Below the pieces are notes generated by a model, which was not told the DNA's origin, made no database searches, and saw only the letters and a list, made by a program, of their open reading frames with translations. Both the position numbers and the translations under genes were made by a program. A stretch of 17,515 nucleotides of DNA from Megasphaera elsdenii. Its GTDB lineage: Bacteria > Bacillota > Negativicutes > Veillonellales > Megasphaeraceae. The stretch spans positions 1-17,515 of the forward strand of contig NZ_JAJBQV010000040.1 of assembly GCF_020539865.1 (NCBI RefSeq). The letters are read 5' to 3'. Positions 5,938 through 12,980 of this stretch are shown one piece after another (the first letter of the stretch is position 1; every line of letters begins with the position of its first letter).

Positions 5938-7290
5938 TTAAAAAGGCAGACGCGGCATGAAACCCCGTCGTTTATTCTTCTGTGCTTTCTTGGCCTGCTT
6001 CATCATCTTCTGCATTTCTGCGAACTGCTTGATGAGGCGGTTAACATCCTGGACGCGCGTGCCGCTGCCCTTGGCGATACGGCGCTTGCGGCTGTCCTTG
6101 ATGAGCATTTTCGGATTGGCACTCGACCGTTCCTGGGCCGTCATGGATGTGATAATGGCTTCGATTCGTTTGAATTCTTTGCCGTCCATGTCGACTTTGT
6201 CGAGTTCTTTCTTATATTTCCCGATGCCTGGGATGAGGCTCAGGAGACTGCCCATATTGCCCATTTTCTTGATCATATGGAGCTGGGACAGGAAGTCATC
6301 GAAGGTGAAGGTACCACTTTTCATGGTCTTCTTCATGTTTTCCATCGATTCTTCATCGAAAGCTGCCTGGGCTTTTTCGATGATCGTTTCGACGTCGCCC
6401 AAGTCGAGGATACGCGATGCGTAACGGTTCGGATGGAATTCTTCCAAGCCGTCGAGCTTTTCGCTGACGCCGATGAACTTAATCGGTTTGCCCGTGACGG
6501 CCTTGATGGACAAGGCGGCACCGCCGCGGGCATCGCCATCGAGCTTGGTCATGATGATACCGTCGATGCCGAGGGCTTTATCGAAGGCCGATGCAGCCGT
6601 AACGGCATCCTGACCGGTCATGGCGTCGACGACGAGCAGGATTTCATGAGGATGGACTTCATTCTTGATGTTGATGAGTTCATCCATGAGTGTTTCATTA
6701 ATATGTAATCGGCCGGCCGTATCGATGATGACGACATCACGTAAATGGCTAGTCGCATAGGGAATAGCATGCTGAGCAATGGCCACTGGATCCTTACTGC
6801 CCTCTTCGGTATAGACAGGCATATCCAGTTCCTGGCCGAGAACCTGTAACTGCGTGATAGCTGCCGGTCGGTAGACGTCGGCTGCCACCATGAGCGGACT
6901 CTTGCCCTGGGACTTCAGCTTCTTTGCCAATTTAGCGGCTGTTGTCGTCTTGCCAGCACCTTGGAGACCGACGAGCATGATGAGGGTCGGTGGCTTCGGA
7001 GAAATCGTAATCCGACTCTGTGTCCCGCCGAGGAGTTCCGTCAATTCATCGCGGACAATCTTGATGACCGTCTGTGACGCATTGAGGCTGCCGAATACTT
7101 CTTCGCCGACGGCCTTTTCTTTGACTTTCTTAATGAAATCTTTGGTGACGGCAAAGTTGACGTCCGCTTCCAGAAGGGCGCGGCGCATCTCTTTCAGCGC
7201 TTCGCTGACATCCTCTTCAGAAAGCTTCCCTTTGCCGCGGAGTTTTTTAAATGCCGCCTGGAATCGTTCGGACAGACTTTCAAATGGCAT
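5938..7290 (-). CDS. ffh: Signal recognition particle protein Ffh (SRP54)
   Basis: The 450-residue GTPase binds signal sequences of nascent membrane and secreted proteins, together with SRP RNA, and docks on FtsY. The N domain covers about residues 1-90. The G domain has the P-loop GLQGAGKTTTAAKL, DTAGRLHINE and TKLDGDARGGAAL. The M domain (from about 300) includes SLIPGIGKYKKELDK, the RNA-binding SRKRRIAKGSGTRVQDVN and a Met-rich tail (FAEMQKMMKQ). Length is standard. It follows ylxM by 12 bases with an AAGGAGG site. Confidence 0.98.
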   Translation of the reverse strand: MPFESLSERFQAAFKKLRGKGKLSEEDVSEALKEMRRALLEADVNFAVTKDFIKKVKEKAVGEEVFGSLNASQTVIKIVRDELTELLGGTQSRITISPKPPTLIMLVGLQGAGKTTTAAKLAKKLKSQGKSPLMVAADVYRPAAITQLQVLGQELDMPVYTEEGSKDPVAIAQHAIPYATSHLRDVVIIDTAGRLHINETLMDELINIKNEVHPHEILLVVDAMTGQDAVTAASAFDKALGIDGIIMTKLDGDARGGAALSIKAVTGKPIKFIGVSEKLDGLEEFHPNRYASRILDLGDVETIIEKAQAAFDEESMENMKKTMKSGTFTFDDFLSQLHMIKKMGNMGSLLSLIPGIGKYKKELDKVDMDGKEFKRIEAIITSMTAQERSSANPKMLIKDSRKRRIAKGSGTRVQDVNRLIKQFAEMQKMMKQAKKAQKNKRRGFMPRLPF

Positions 7291-7302
7291 AAGGGCCTCC
7301 TT

Positions 7303-7632
7303 CTATAACTCTATTTCATGCAAAAGCTGTTTCGCTCTTTCAAGGGTTTGCGGTTCTTCCCGGTCGAGAAGCCGCTCTACTTCATCGATTTTATGGCGTA
7401 CTGCATCATAGCGGGCCAACAGATGAAGGCGCTGTTCGTAACTTTCCAGTGAATGAGACGCGCGCTTGAGCATGTCATAGGCACCTTGACGGGAAATGTG
7501 AAGTTCTTCACCGATTTCGCTCAGGGACAAGTCCATATCGAAATACATTTCCATACAGCGCCGTTGTTTTTCCGTAAGCAAAGGCCCGTACAAATCGAGG
7601 AGCCGTCCCTTGCGGACTACATCTTCAAGCAT
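7303..7632 (-). CDS. ylxM: YlxM/UPF0122 helix-turn-helix protein
   Basis: The 109-residue protein belongs to the sigma-factor-region-4-like YlxM family, which is nearly always encoded just before ffh in Firmicutes and has been linked to SRP function. It begins MLEDVVRKGRLLDLYGPLLTEKQ-like and carries the helix-turn-helix LSLSEIGEELHISRQGAYDML, followed by a charged helical tail. I place the start at the ATG 7630-7632. A TTG six codons upstream is in frame but falls within about ten bases of the expected transcription start. First gene of a nine-gene operon. Confidence 0.93.
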   Translation of the reverse strand: MLEDVVRKGRLLDLYGPLLTEKQRRCMEMYFDMDLSLSEIGEELHISRQGAYDMLKRASHSLESYEQRLHLLARYDAVRHKIDEVERLLDREEPQTLERAKQLLHEIEL

Positions 7633-7665
7633 GGCTTCACCGCCTTTCAAACAGCGTACTTTGGT

Positions 7666-7713
7666 ATTATAACGGAAACTGCCCTATCTGTCAAGTATTT
7701 TTACTTGTCAGAT
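7666..7713 (-). promoter_or_regulatory. Consensus promoter with overlapping dyad, ylxM-ffh operon
   Basis: On the minus strand TTGACA (7689-7694) and TATAAT (7666-7671) are both perfect and separated by 17 bases; the leader to the ylxM ATG is about 25 bases. A near-perfect 28-base dyad, ATCTGTCAAGTA-TTTT-TACTTGTCAGAT (7686-7713, one T-T mismatch), covers the -35 box and the DNA just upstream, a position typical of a repressor operator. Confidence 0.88.
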
Positions 7714-7749
7714 GGTATATCCGCCAGACAGCCAATAACGCACAACTGC

Positions 7750-7783
7750 TGGCGGGCGCCCACGTGGCAAGCCCGCCTCTACG
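7750..7783 (-). repeat. GC-rich hairpin repeat, copy B
   Basis: GGCGGGC (7751-7757) pairs with GCCCGCC (7771-7777). The minus strand begins CGTAGAGGCGGGC. It shares the 14-base block GGGCGCCCACGTGG with copy C. It lies between the end of the molybdopterin oxidoreductase gene and the ylxM promoter, where no other terminator is visible. Confidence 0.6.
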
Positions 7784-7802
7784 GATGTAGCAACAGCGCT
7801 CT

Positions 7803-9791
7803 CTACTGGACGATGGAGACTCGAACGTCGTAGAAAGTGCTGCCGGCGCCTTCATCGGTCAGGCGCTGGGACGTGAGGACGTTGACCGAAGCCCCTTGCC
7901 CTTTGATCCGTTCCCGCCACCAGACACCTTCGCTGACGACCTGCCCCGGTACGGTCCGGTCGGAAATGACGACGGTGAAATCAGCCTGCCCTCGTTCATT
8001 GGCCAAGGTCACGGTCTGGCCGTCTGTCAGGCCATAGCGGGCGGCATCATCGGGATGGACGAAGAGGTCCATCGTATGGCTGGCTGTCAATTCGTCTCGT
8101 TCATTGAAGGACGAATCGAGGATGCGCATGTCCGGCCCATTGACAAAAGCCAGTGTACCCTCGTCTTCAGCTAGGGGCATATAGTCAGGCAAAGGCTGGG
8201 CCAAGGCATCGTTGCGGATTTCGATTTTCCCTGATGGCGTACCAAAACGGGTCTGATAATCGTCTGGCAAGGGCAGCGGCGTCGGCAGGCCCTGAAGCAG
8301 TTGCTGCCGATTCACAGGCAGAGGCCATTTTGTCGTCGATGCAGCCAAGGCTTCGACGAGTTCCCGTTCCGACCGGTCATAAAACTTATCCTTGATTCCC
8401 AAGGCATGAGCTAGGTCACAAGCGACGTGCCAGTTGGACCGGCTCTGGCCCACTGGCGGAATGGCAGCATAGCCACACTGGATCGTATAGTTGCCATAGG
8501 AATAATAAGCATCGTCGTGTTCGAGCGACGTCGTCGCCGGCAAGACAATATCCGCGTAGCGGGCCGTATCCGTCAGAAAGCGTTCGTGGACGACAGTGAA
8601 TAAATCATCCCGCTTGAGGCCTTTCAAGACCTGGTTCTGATCCGGCGCCGTGCAGGCCGGATTAGACGAATAGACGAAGAGGCTGCGGATACGGTCATCG
8701 TCCGTCAAGGCCTGGCCGAGACAGCACATATTGACGATACGCTTACCGGCCTGTTTCCAGGCAGAATGCGTAACGATATCCTTGTCATAGGCTTTCGACG
8801 CCGACGCAGAAGTCAACAAGCCGGCACCTTTCTTCCCCCAGGCGCCGACGACGGCGGGCAGGCATGTGATGAGGCGCGTCGTCATAGCGCCGTTGCGGTA
8901 GCGCGACTGGCCGCTGCCGAGGCGGATAAAAGGCGCCCGGGCCTGGCCATACGCATGGGCCAATTCGACAACGACGTCTGCCGGCACGCCGGTAAGGCGT
9001 TGCGTTTCAGCCGGCGTATACTTGGGCAGGACAGCGGTCTTCAATTCATCCCAGCCGAGAACGTGCCGGGCCAAGAAGGCTTCGTCGGCCAGGCCATCGC
9101 GGTCGAGGACATACATCATGCCCAGAGCCAAAGCCCCGTCGGTACCAGGACGGACGACGACATGGTCGACTATGTCGGCCGTCTTATGGCGGTACGTATC
9201 AATACACCAGACAACGGCCCCTTTAGCCCGGGCCGCTTCAACGTCGTGGCGGAAGTGGATATTCGTGGCCAGCATATGGAGGCTCCAGAGGAAGATACAG
9301 TCGCTGTCCTGGGCTTCCTGCGGGGCTGTCGGCATGGTATTGCCCATGACATCCTTGAAGCCCCTCCCTTTGGCCGGCGCGCAGATAGTCCGATCCAGTT
9401 CCGAAGCGCCCAGATGGTAGAACAAGCCGTGCAAGGCATCATGCTGAACGATACCCATGGTGCCGGCATAGGAATAAGGCAGGATGGCTTCAGCACCCAC
9501 ATCGGCCATGATGGCCTTCCACCTTTCAGCAATCTCCGCCAAGGCCTGCTCCCAGGAAATGGGGGCAAACTGGCCGCTTCCCTTTGGGCCGGTCCGCTTC
9601 AGTGGCGTAATCAGACGGAGCGGCGAATGGACAGTCCGCTCGTAATGAGCCATCTTCGGGCACAAAGTCCCGCGTGTAAAAGGATGGGACCCATCGCCGA
9701 CGACAGATACGACGCGATCGTCATCGACGGTCACGACGAGGCCGCAAGCATCAGGGCAGTCATAAGGGCAGACAGATGTACACGTTTTCAA
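7803..9791 (-). CDS. Molybdopterin oxidoreductase, DMSO reductase superfamily, substrate unknown
   Basis: The 662-residue protein has an N-terminal [4Fe-4S] site, C8-x3-C12-x3-C16-x27-C44, followed by K46, as in formate dehydrogenase H and relatives. The large molybdopterin domain includes NPACTAPDQNQVLKGL and YADIVLPATTSLEHDD. The C-terminal dinucleotide-binding domain (about 545-655) has FVHPDDAARYGLTDGQTV. There is no Tat signal, so it acts in the cytoplasm. The segment that carries the Mo-ligand Ser/Cys/Sec in many relatives reads RTICAPAKG here (C137...K141), so the usual ligand may be missing. No electron-transfer subunit is adjacent. The start is TTG, chosen because GAGGTG lies just upstream and the iron-sulfur motif begins at once. 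The reaction cannot be named from sequence. Confidence 0.88.
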   Translation of the reverse strand: MKTCTSVCPYDCPDACGLVVTVDDDRVVSVVGDGSHPFTRGTLCPKMAHYERTVHSPLRLITPLKRTGPKGSGQFAPISWEQALAEIAERWKAIMADVGAEAILPYSYAGTMGIVQHDALHGLFYHLGASELDRTICAPAKGRGFKDVMGNTMPTAPQEAQDSDCIFLWSLHMLATNIHFRHDVEAARAKGAVVWCIDTYRHKTADIVDHVVVRPGTDGALALGMMYVLDRDGLADEAFLARHVLGWDELKTAVLPKYTPAETQRLTGVPADVVVELAHAYGQARAPFIRLGSGQSRYRNGAMTTRLITCLPAVVGAWGKKGAGLLTSASASKAYDKDIVTHSAWKQAGKRIVNMCCLGQALTDDDRIRSLFVYSSNPACTAPDQNQVLKGLKRDDLFTVVHERFLTDTARYADIVLPATTSLEHDDAYYSYGNYTIQCGYAAIPPVGQSRSNWHVACDLAHALGIKDKFYDRSERELVEALAASTTKWPLPVNRQQLLQGLPTPLPLPDDYQTRFGTPSGKIEIRNDALAQPLPDYMPLAEDEGTLAFVNGPDMRILDSSFNERDELTASHTMDLFVHPDDAARYGLTDGQTVTLANERGQADFTVVISDRTVPGQVVSEGVWWRERIKGQGASVNVLTSQRLTDEGAGSTFYDVRVSIVQ

Positions 9792-9816
9792 AGTATCACC
9801 TCGTGTTCGTGGCTCC

Positions 9817-9844
9817 TAGGGGCCGTCCTGCTAAGGCGGCCCGC
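9817..9844 (+). repeat. GC-rich hairpin repeat, copy D
   Basis: TAGGGGCCG at the left and CGGCCCGC at the right form a 6-bp core stem (9820-9825 / 9837-9842). Orientation matches copy C, 47 bases away, and a terminator lies between the two. Confidence 0.5.
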
Positions 9845-9854
9845 TTAGATTTGT

Positions 9855-9890
9855 GAAAAAAAGGCTTGCCGCACGACGACAAGCCTTTTT
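9855..9890 (-). terminator. Terminator after the AICAR formyltransferase gene
   Basis: AAGGCTTG (9861-9868) pairs with CAAGCCTT (9880-9887), flanked by A and T runs on the two sides. It is 74 bases beyond the formyltransferase stop codon and separates that gene from the molybdopterin oxidoreductase. I see no convincing promoter between it and the oxidoreductase TTG start. Confidence 0.9.
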
Positions 9891-9917
9891 TGTAGGGGCG
9901 CCCACGTGGGGCGTCCG
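9891..9917 (+). repeat. GC-rich hairpin repeat, copy C
   Basis: TGTAGGGGCGCCCACGTGGG followed by GCGTCC folds around CCCACGTGGG with one bulged G and one G-T pair. It abuts the T-run of the terminator at 9855-9890. Confidence 0.55.
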
Positions 9918-9961
9918 TTCTGGAATATGTACGATTTCCCGACAGAAAAAGCGGGATATGC

Positions 9962-11137
9962 TTAGTGATGGAACAGGCGCAGACCGGTCATGGCCATGGC
10001 GATATTGTATTTATCGCACGTTTCGATGACATTGTCGTCGCGAATGGAACCGCCAGCCTGGGCGATGTAGTCGACGCCGCTGCGATGGGCCCGTTCAATA
10101 TTATCACCAAAGGGGAAGAAAGCATCGCTACCCAAGGCTACGCCGTGGAGCTGGGCAATCCAGGCTTTCTTTTCTTCCCGCGTGAGCGGTTCCGGTTTTT
10201 CGGTGAACAAATCCTGCCAGATACCGTCGGCCAAGACGTCTTCATAGTCGTCAGAGATGTAGACGTCGATGGCGTTATCGCGGTTCGGACGGCGGACATC
10301 GTCACGGAAAGGCAGGTTCAGAACTTTCGGATTCTGACGGAGCCACCAGATATCGGCTTTGTTACCAGCCAGGCGCGTGCAGTGGACGCGGGACTGTTGA
10401 CCAGCACCGACGCCGATGGTCATGCCGTCTTTGACGTAGCAGACTGAATTAGACTGGGTATATTTCAAGGTAATGAGGGCAATCATCAAATCGCGTTGAG
10501 CCTTAGCCGGGATATCTTTATTCTTCGTCGGGATGTCCTGGAAGAGGTCCGTCGTAATCTTGGCTTCGTTGCGTTCCTGTTCAAAAGTAACGCCATAGAC
10601 TTCTTTCGATTCGACGCGGCGCGGCTTGTAGTCCGGATTGATTTGGAGGACGCAGTAGTTCCCTTTCTTCTTGGTCTTTAAAATAGCCAGGGCGTCATCG
10701 CTGTAGCCCGGAGCGATGACGCCGTCCGAGACTTCTCGTTTGAGGAGCGTTGCCGTTTCGACATCGCAGACGTCGGACAAGGCGACGAAATCGCCGTAAG
10801 AACTCATGCGGTCAGCCCCACGGGCACAGGCATACGCCGAAGCCAAAGGGGACAATTTCAAATCATCGACCCAATATATCTTTTTCAGGGTATCACTCAT
10901 GTCGGTAGCGACAGCGGCCCCAGCCGGGCTAACGTGTTTAAAGGAAGCTGCTGCCGGAAGGCCTGTGGCTTCTTTCAATTCTTTGACCAGCTGATAGCTG
11001 TTGAAGGCGTCGAGCAAATTAATATAACCGGGGCGGCCGTTGAGGACCGTAAAGGGCAGGTCGCTGCCATCTTTCATATAAACCCGGGCCGACGACTGGT
11101 TGGGATTGCAGCCGTATTTTAATTGCAGTTCTTTCAT
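9962..11137 (-). CDS. AICAR formyltransferase (monofunctional PurH-type)
   Basis: The 391-residue enzyme corresponds to the formyltransferase domain of PurH: it transfers a formyl group from 10-formyl-THF to AICAR (ZMP) to make FAICAR, the second-last step of IMP synthesis. Visible motifs are LKYGCNPNQ (residues 6-14), NLLDAFNSYQLV, and SFKHVSPAGAA with the catalytic Lys-His pair (K67/H68). The C-terminal part has ALGSDAFFPFGDNIERAHRSGV and AQAGGSIRDDNVI, typical substrate-binding segments. The IMP cyclohydrolase domain of bifunctional PurH is absent and must be supplied elsewhere. The ATG at 11135-11137 follows AGGAGG; an in-frame upstream start would place the ribosome site inside the gene. 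It is controlled by the ZTP riboswitch in front. Confidence 0.95.
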   Translation of the reverse strand: MKELQLKYGCNPNQSSARVYMKDGSDLPFTVLNGRPGYINLLDAFNSYQLVKELKEATGLPAAASFKHVSPAGAAVATDMSDTLKKIYWVDDLKLSPLASAYACARGADRMSSYGDFVALSDVCDVETATLLKREVSDGVIAPGYSDDALAILKTKKKGNYCVLQINPDYKPRRVESKEVYGVTFEQERNEAKITTDLFQDIPTKNKDIPAKAQRDLMIALITLKYTQSNSVCYVKDGMTIGVGAGQQSRVHCTRLAGNKADIWWLRQNPKVLNLPFRDDVRRPNRDNAIDVYISDDYEDVLADGIWQDLFTEKPEPLTREEKKAWIAQLHGVALGSDAFFPFGDNIERAHRSGVDYIAQAGGSIRDDNVIETCDKYNIAMAMTGLRLFHH

Positions 11138-11163
11138 GGTGATTCCTCCTGAATAGTTAAGCA

Positions 11164-11212
11164 AAAATAAAAAAATACCGACACTTCTGGAACGTTTCGC
11201 CCAGACGGTCGG
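11164..11212 (-). terminator. Expression-platform terminator of the ZTP riboswitch
   Basis: In minus RNA, CCGAC...CTGG (complement of 11201-11212) pairs with CCAG...GTCGG (complement of 11178-11190), and a U-rich tract follows (complement of 11164-11177). The left arm uses the aptamer's CCGUCUGG, so ligand binding and termination should exclude each other; ZTP would turn the gene on. Confidence 0.88.
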
Positions 11213-11270
11213 CTCGTATGAATCATGCTCCCCGTGGTAACTCCACTTCCGTCAGTCACATGTTTCAGAT
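11198..11270 (-). promoter_or_regulatory. ZTP (pfl) riboswitch aptamer
   Basis: The minus strand has the conserved pieces of the ZTP/pfl aptamer in order: GTGACTGACGG, a short GTGG...CCAC hairpin followed by GGGGAGC, a linker, then GCCGACCGTCTGGGCG. GACGG in the first part can pair with CCGTC in the last, the characteristic pseudoknot. CATG/CATG could close the outer stem. The class senses the stress signals ZMP/ZTP, which accumulate when 10-formyl-THF is short. The gene downstream uses ZMP as its substrate, a well-known pairing. Confidence 0.93.
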
Positions 11271-11272
11271 TT

Positions 11273-11302
11273 ATTATATCGTCCGCAGACGGGAGATGTC
11301 AA
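11273..11302 (-). promoter_or_regulatory. Promoter of the ZTP riboswitch and formyltransferase transcript
   Basis: The minus strand carries perfect TTGACA (11297-11302) and TATAAT (11273-11278) hexamers 18 bases apart. Transcription would begin near 11266, just before the aptamer. The -35 box is only 14 bases beyond the stop codon of the upstream gene. Confidence 0.88.
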
Positions 11303-11303
11303 G

Positions 11304-11318
11304 AAAAAGGCGATGCCT
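11304..11318 (-). terminator. Weak possible terminator of the pepA operon
   Basis: AGGC-ATC-GCCT followed by UUUUU in minus RNA; the stem overlaps the stop codon of the P-loop/Asp23 gene and the U-run touches the next promoter. Only four pairs, so read-through toward the riboswitch is likely. Confidence 0.3.
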
Positions 11319-12150
11319 AGCCTTCGGGCTGGGAAATACTGCGGACAGTAATCTTGAGTATTTCTACGGCCATGCCCGTCGTGTACTCCACTTCTTGCTG
11401 GATATCCCGGCGGATGCGGCTCATGAGCTTCTTGATGTTCTGGCCATAGGCGATGGTCAGGGACAGGATGATGGCCAAGCCATTGCGCGTCGAGTTATAA
11501 TTGATGGCCACCCGCAGGCGATTAATTTTGGTAACGCCGTCATTCTTTGCCAGAGCATGACGCACCAAGGCTTCCAGGACATCATTGGAAAAAGTCAGTT
11601 TCCCGTAATAGCTGAAAACAGGCCGGACGACAGATCGTTCAAAAGGCGATATCTTCTTGCCATTGCGGCCGTAGAAGAAAGAGCGGATCGGATCCAAGAG
11701 GTAGCCCTGGAAATGAGGCTTCAGTTCCATTGTCGGCACAGGGATGATGTGCTTTCCCTCTTTGATGCGGATAGCCCGGGCCTTGGCGATTTCCGAGGGA
11801 CACGACACATCTTCGATGCGGATAAACAGCGATGCTTCCGGCAAGTGCAGGGACTCGCAGATGCGGTGTATCATGTGCTCTGACGTGCCCAAGATGAGCA
11901 GCTTGTCCGGATGGATTTTCTCCAGCACCGCCCGCATGGCCGCTGCGTCTTCAGGCTTGTTGAAGATAGCCCGGCGCACCGCTTTCAGGCGGTTCGTCTC
12001 TTCTTTGGCCGACCGGCCGGCGACGATGCGGTTGTGATCGATGAGCAGGCCGTCGTCGATGATAGCCTGGATATCATGGTCATAGGCGACGACCAGGGCA
12101 TGATGGCTCTTGCCAGTGCCACTGGCGCCGATAAAACCGAAAACCTCCAT
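11317..12150 (-). CDS. P-loop NTPase fused to an Asp23/Gls24 domain
   Basis: The 277-residue protein has two parts. The N-terminal part (about 1-180) opens with a Walker A loop, GASGTGKS (G8-S15), has a possible Walker B strand KLLILGTSEH (83-92), and resembles small nucleotide kinases or ATPases. The C-terminal part (about 181-277) resembles the Asp23/Gls24 envelope-stress domain: YYGKLTFSNDVLEALV, then INRLRVAI, then LTIAYGQNIKKLMSRIRRDI and EYTTGMAVEILKITV. Asp23/Gls24 proteins are membrane-associated, envelope-stress-linked proteins in Gram-positives. No signal peptide or membrane span is seen. It is the last gene of the pepA operon, 17 bases after the PHP gene with a CAGGTGAG site. The combined function is unknown; domain calls are from pattern recognition. 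Confidence 0.82.
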   Translation of the reverse strand: MEVFGFIGASGTGKSHHALVVAYDHDIQAIIDDGLLIDHNRIVAGRSAKEETNRLKAVRRAIFNKPEDAAAMRAVLEKIHPDKLLILGTSEHMIHRICESLHLPEASLFIRIEDVSCPSEIAKARAIRIKEGKHIIPVPTMELKPHFQGYLLDPIRSFFYGRNGKKISPFERSVVRPVFSYYGKLTFSNDVLEALVRHALAKNDGVTKINRLRVAINYNSTRNGLAIILSLTIAYGQNIKKLMSRIRRDIQQEVEYTTGMAVEILKITVRSISQPEG

Positions 12151-12167
12151 AATCTCACCTGCTTTTC

Positions 12168-12980
12168 TTAAGGGTTCCCTTCTACATGATCGAGCAAAGC
12201 CTTTACGGCCTTGGCATCGACCGTAAAGACGCCAACTTTTTCTGGAAAGCGTCCTGTCGTCCCGTGGAAATCAGAGCCGCCGCTGACGTACCCGTGACGT
12301 TCCTGAGCTAGTTTCAAAAATTCTTTATAACGACCGCGGTTCTTAGGATGATAGACTTCAATGCCGTCAAAATCGTGTGCCAAGACCTGGTCCAGCGTCC
12401 GCTTAAGCAAGCCCGGATGGGCCAAAATGGCCGTACCACCAGCCTGGCGGATGAGGGCCACGCAGTCGTCGATACTACGGCGGTGATACGGGACATAAGC
12501 CGGACCGCCGCGGTAGAGCAGTTTATCGAAGACGGCCTTGACGTCGGGGAAATAGCCCTTGGCTACGAGCAGGCGGGCAATATGGGGCCGGCCGACGGTC
12601 CCGCCCTGGCGCAGTGTCGCTTCGATGCCACTGCGGTCGATATCATAGCCTAAGCTGCGGCAGCGGTCGACGATTTCCAGAGCCCTGTTGAAGCGCCGTT
12701 CCTTGAACTGCACGCAGTAATCCTGCAATCCAGCGTCCTCTGTATCAATGCCGTAGCCCAGGATGTGCACGTCTTCGCCGTCACATTCCGAGCTGATTTC
12801 AATGGCCGGGATGACGCGGACGCCTGCAGCAAAATGATGGCTTCCGTCATAGGCCGCTACTGTATCGTGGTCGGAAATGGCCATAATGCTGAGTCCGGCA
12901 TCAACAGCCATTTGTGTCAGTTCTTCTGGCGTATATACCCCATCAGAACAAGTTGTATGCATATGTAAGTCAACGTTCAT
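12168..12980 (-). CDS. PHP-domain phosphoesterase (RNase AM/YciV-like)
   Basis: The 270-residue protein has the PHP metal-site motifs: DLHMHTTCSDG (H6, H8), AISDHDT (D37-H38-D39), IPAIEISS, VHILGYGID, ILAHPG and GSDFHG near the C-terminus. The layout matches YciV-type proteins, known as 3',5'-nucleoside bisphosphate phosphatase and 5'-3' exonuclease RNase AM, which recycle pAp and trim 5' ends of rRNA. I chose the ATG at 12978-12980, which has a GGGAGGTG site inside the end of the aminopeptidase gene and matches the family start. The gene overlaps that stop codon by 11 bases, so translation is coupled. Confidence 0.9.
   Translation of the reverse strand: MNVDLHMHTTCSDGVYTPEELTQMAVDAGLSIMAISDHDTVAAYDGSHHFAAGVRVIPAIEISSECDGEDVHILGYGIDTEDAGLQDYCVQFKERRFNRALEIVDRCRSLGYDIDRSGIEATLRQGGTVGRPHIARLLVAKGYFPDVKAVFDKLLYRGGPAYVPYHRRSIDDCVALIRQAGGTAILAHPGLLKRTLDQVLAHDFDGIEVYHPKNRGRYKEFLKLAQERHGYVSGGSDFHGTTGRFPEKVGVFTVDAKAVKALLDHVEGNP

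Noticed and set aside
7757..7766. CACGTG core in hairpin repeats B and C as a protein-binding box
   Set aside because: It is simply the centre of a larger GC palindrome and is absent in copies A and D.
8766..9848. Long open plus-strand frame opposite the molybdopterin oxidoreductase
   Set aside because: Antisense shadow produced by the GC-rich codon pattern; no domain seen.
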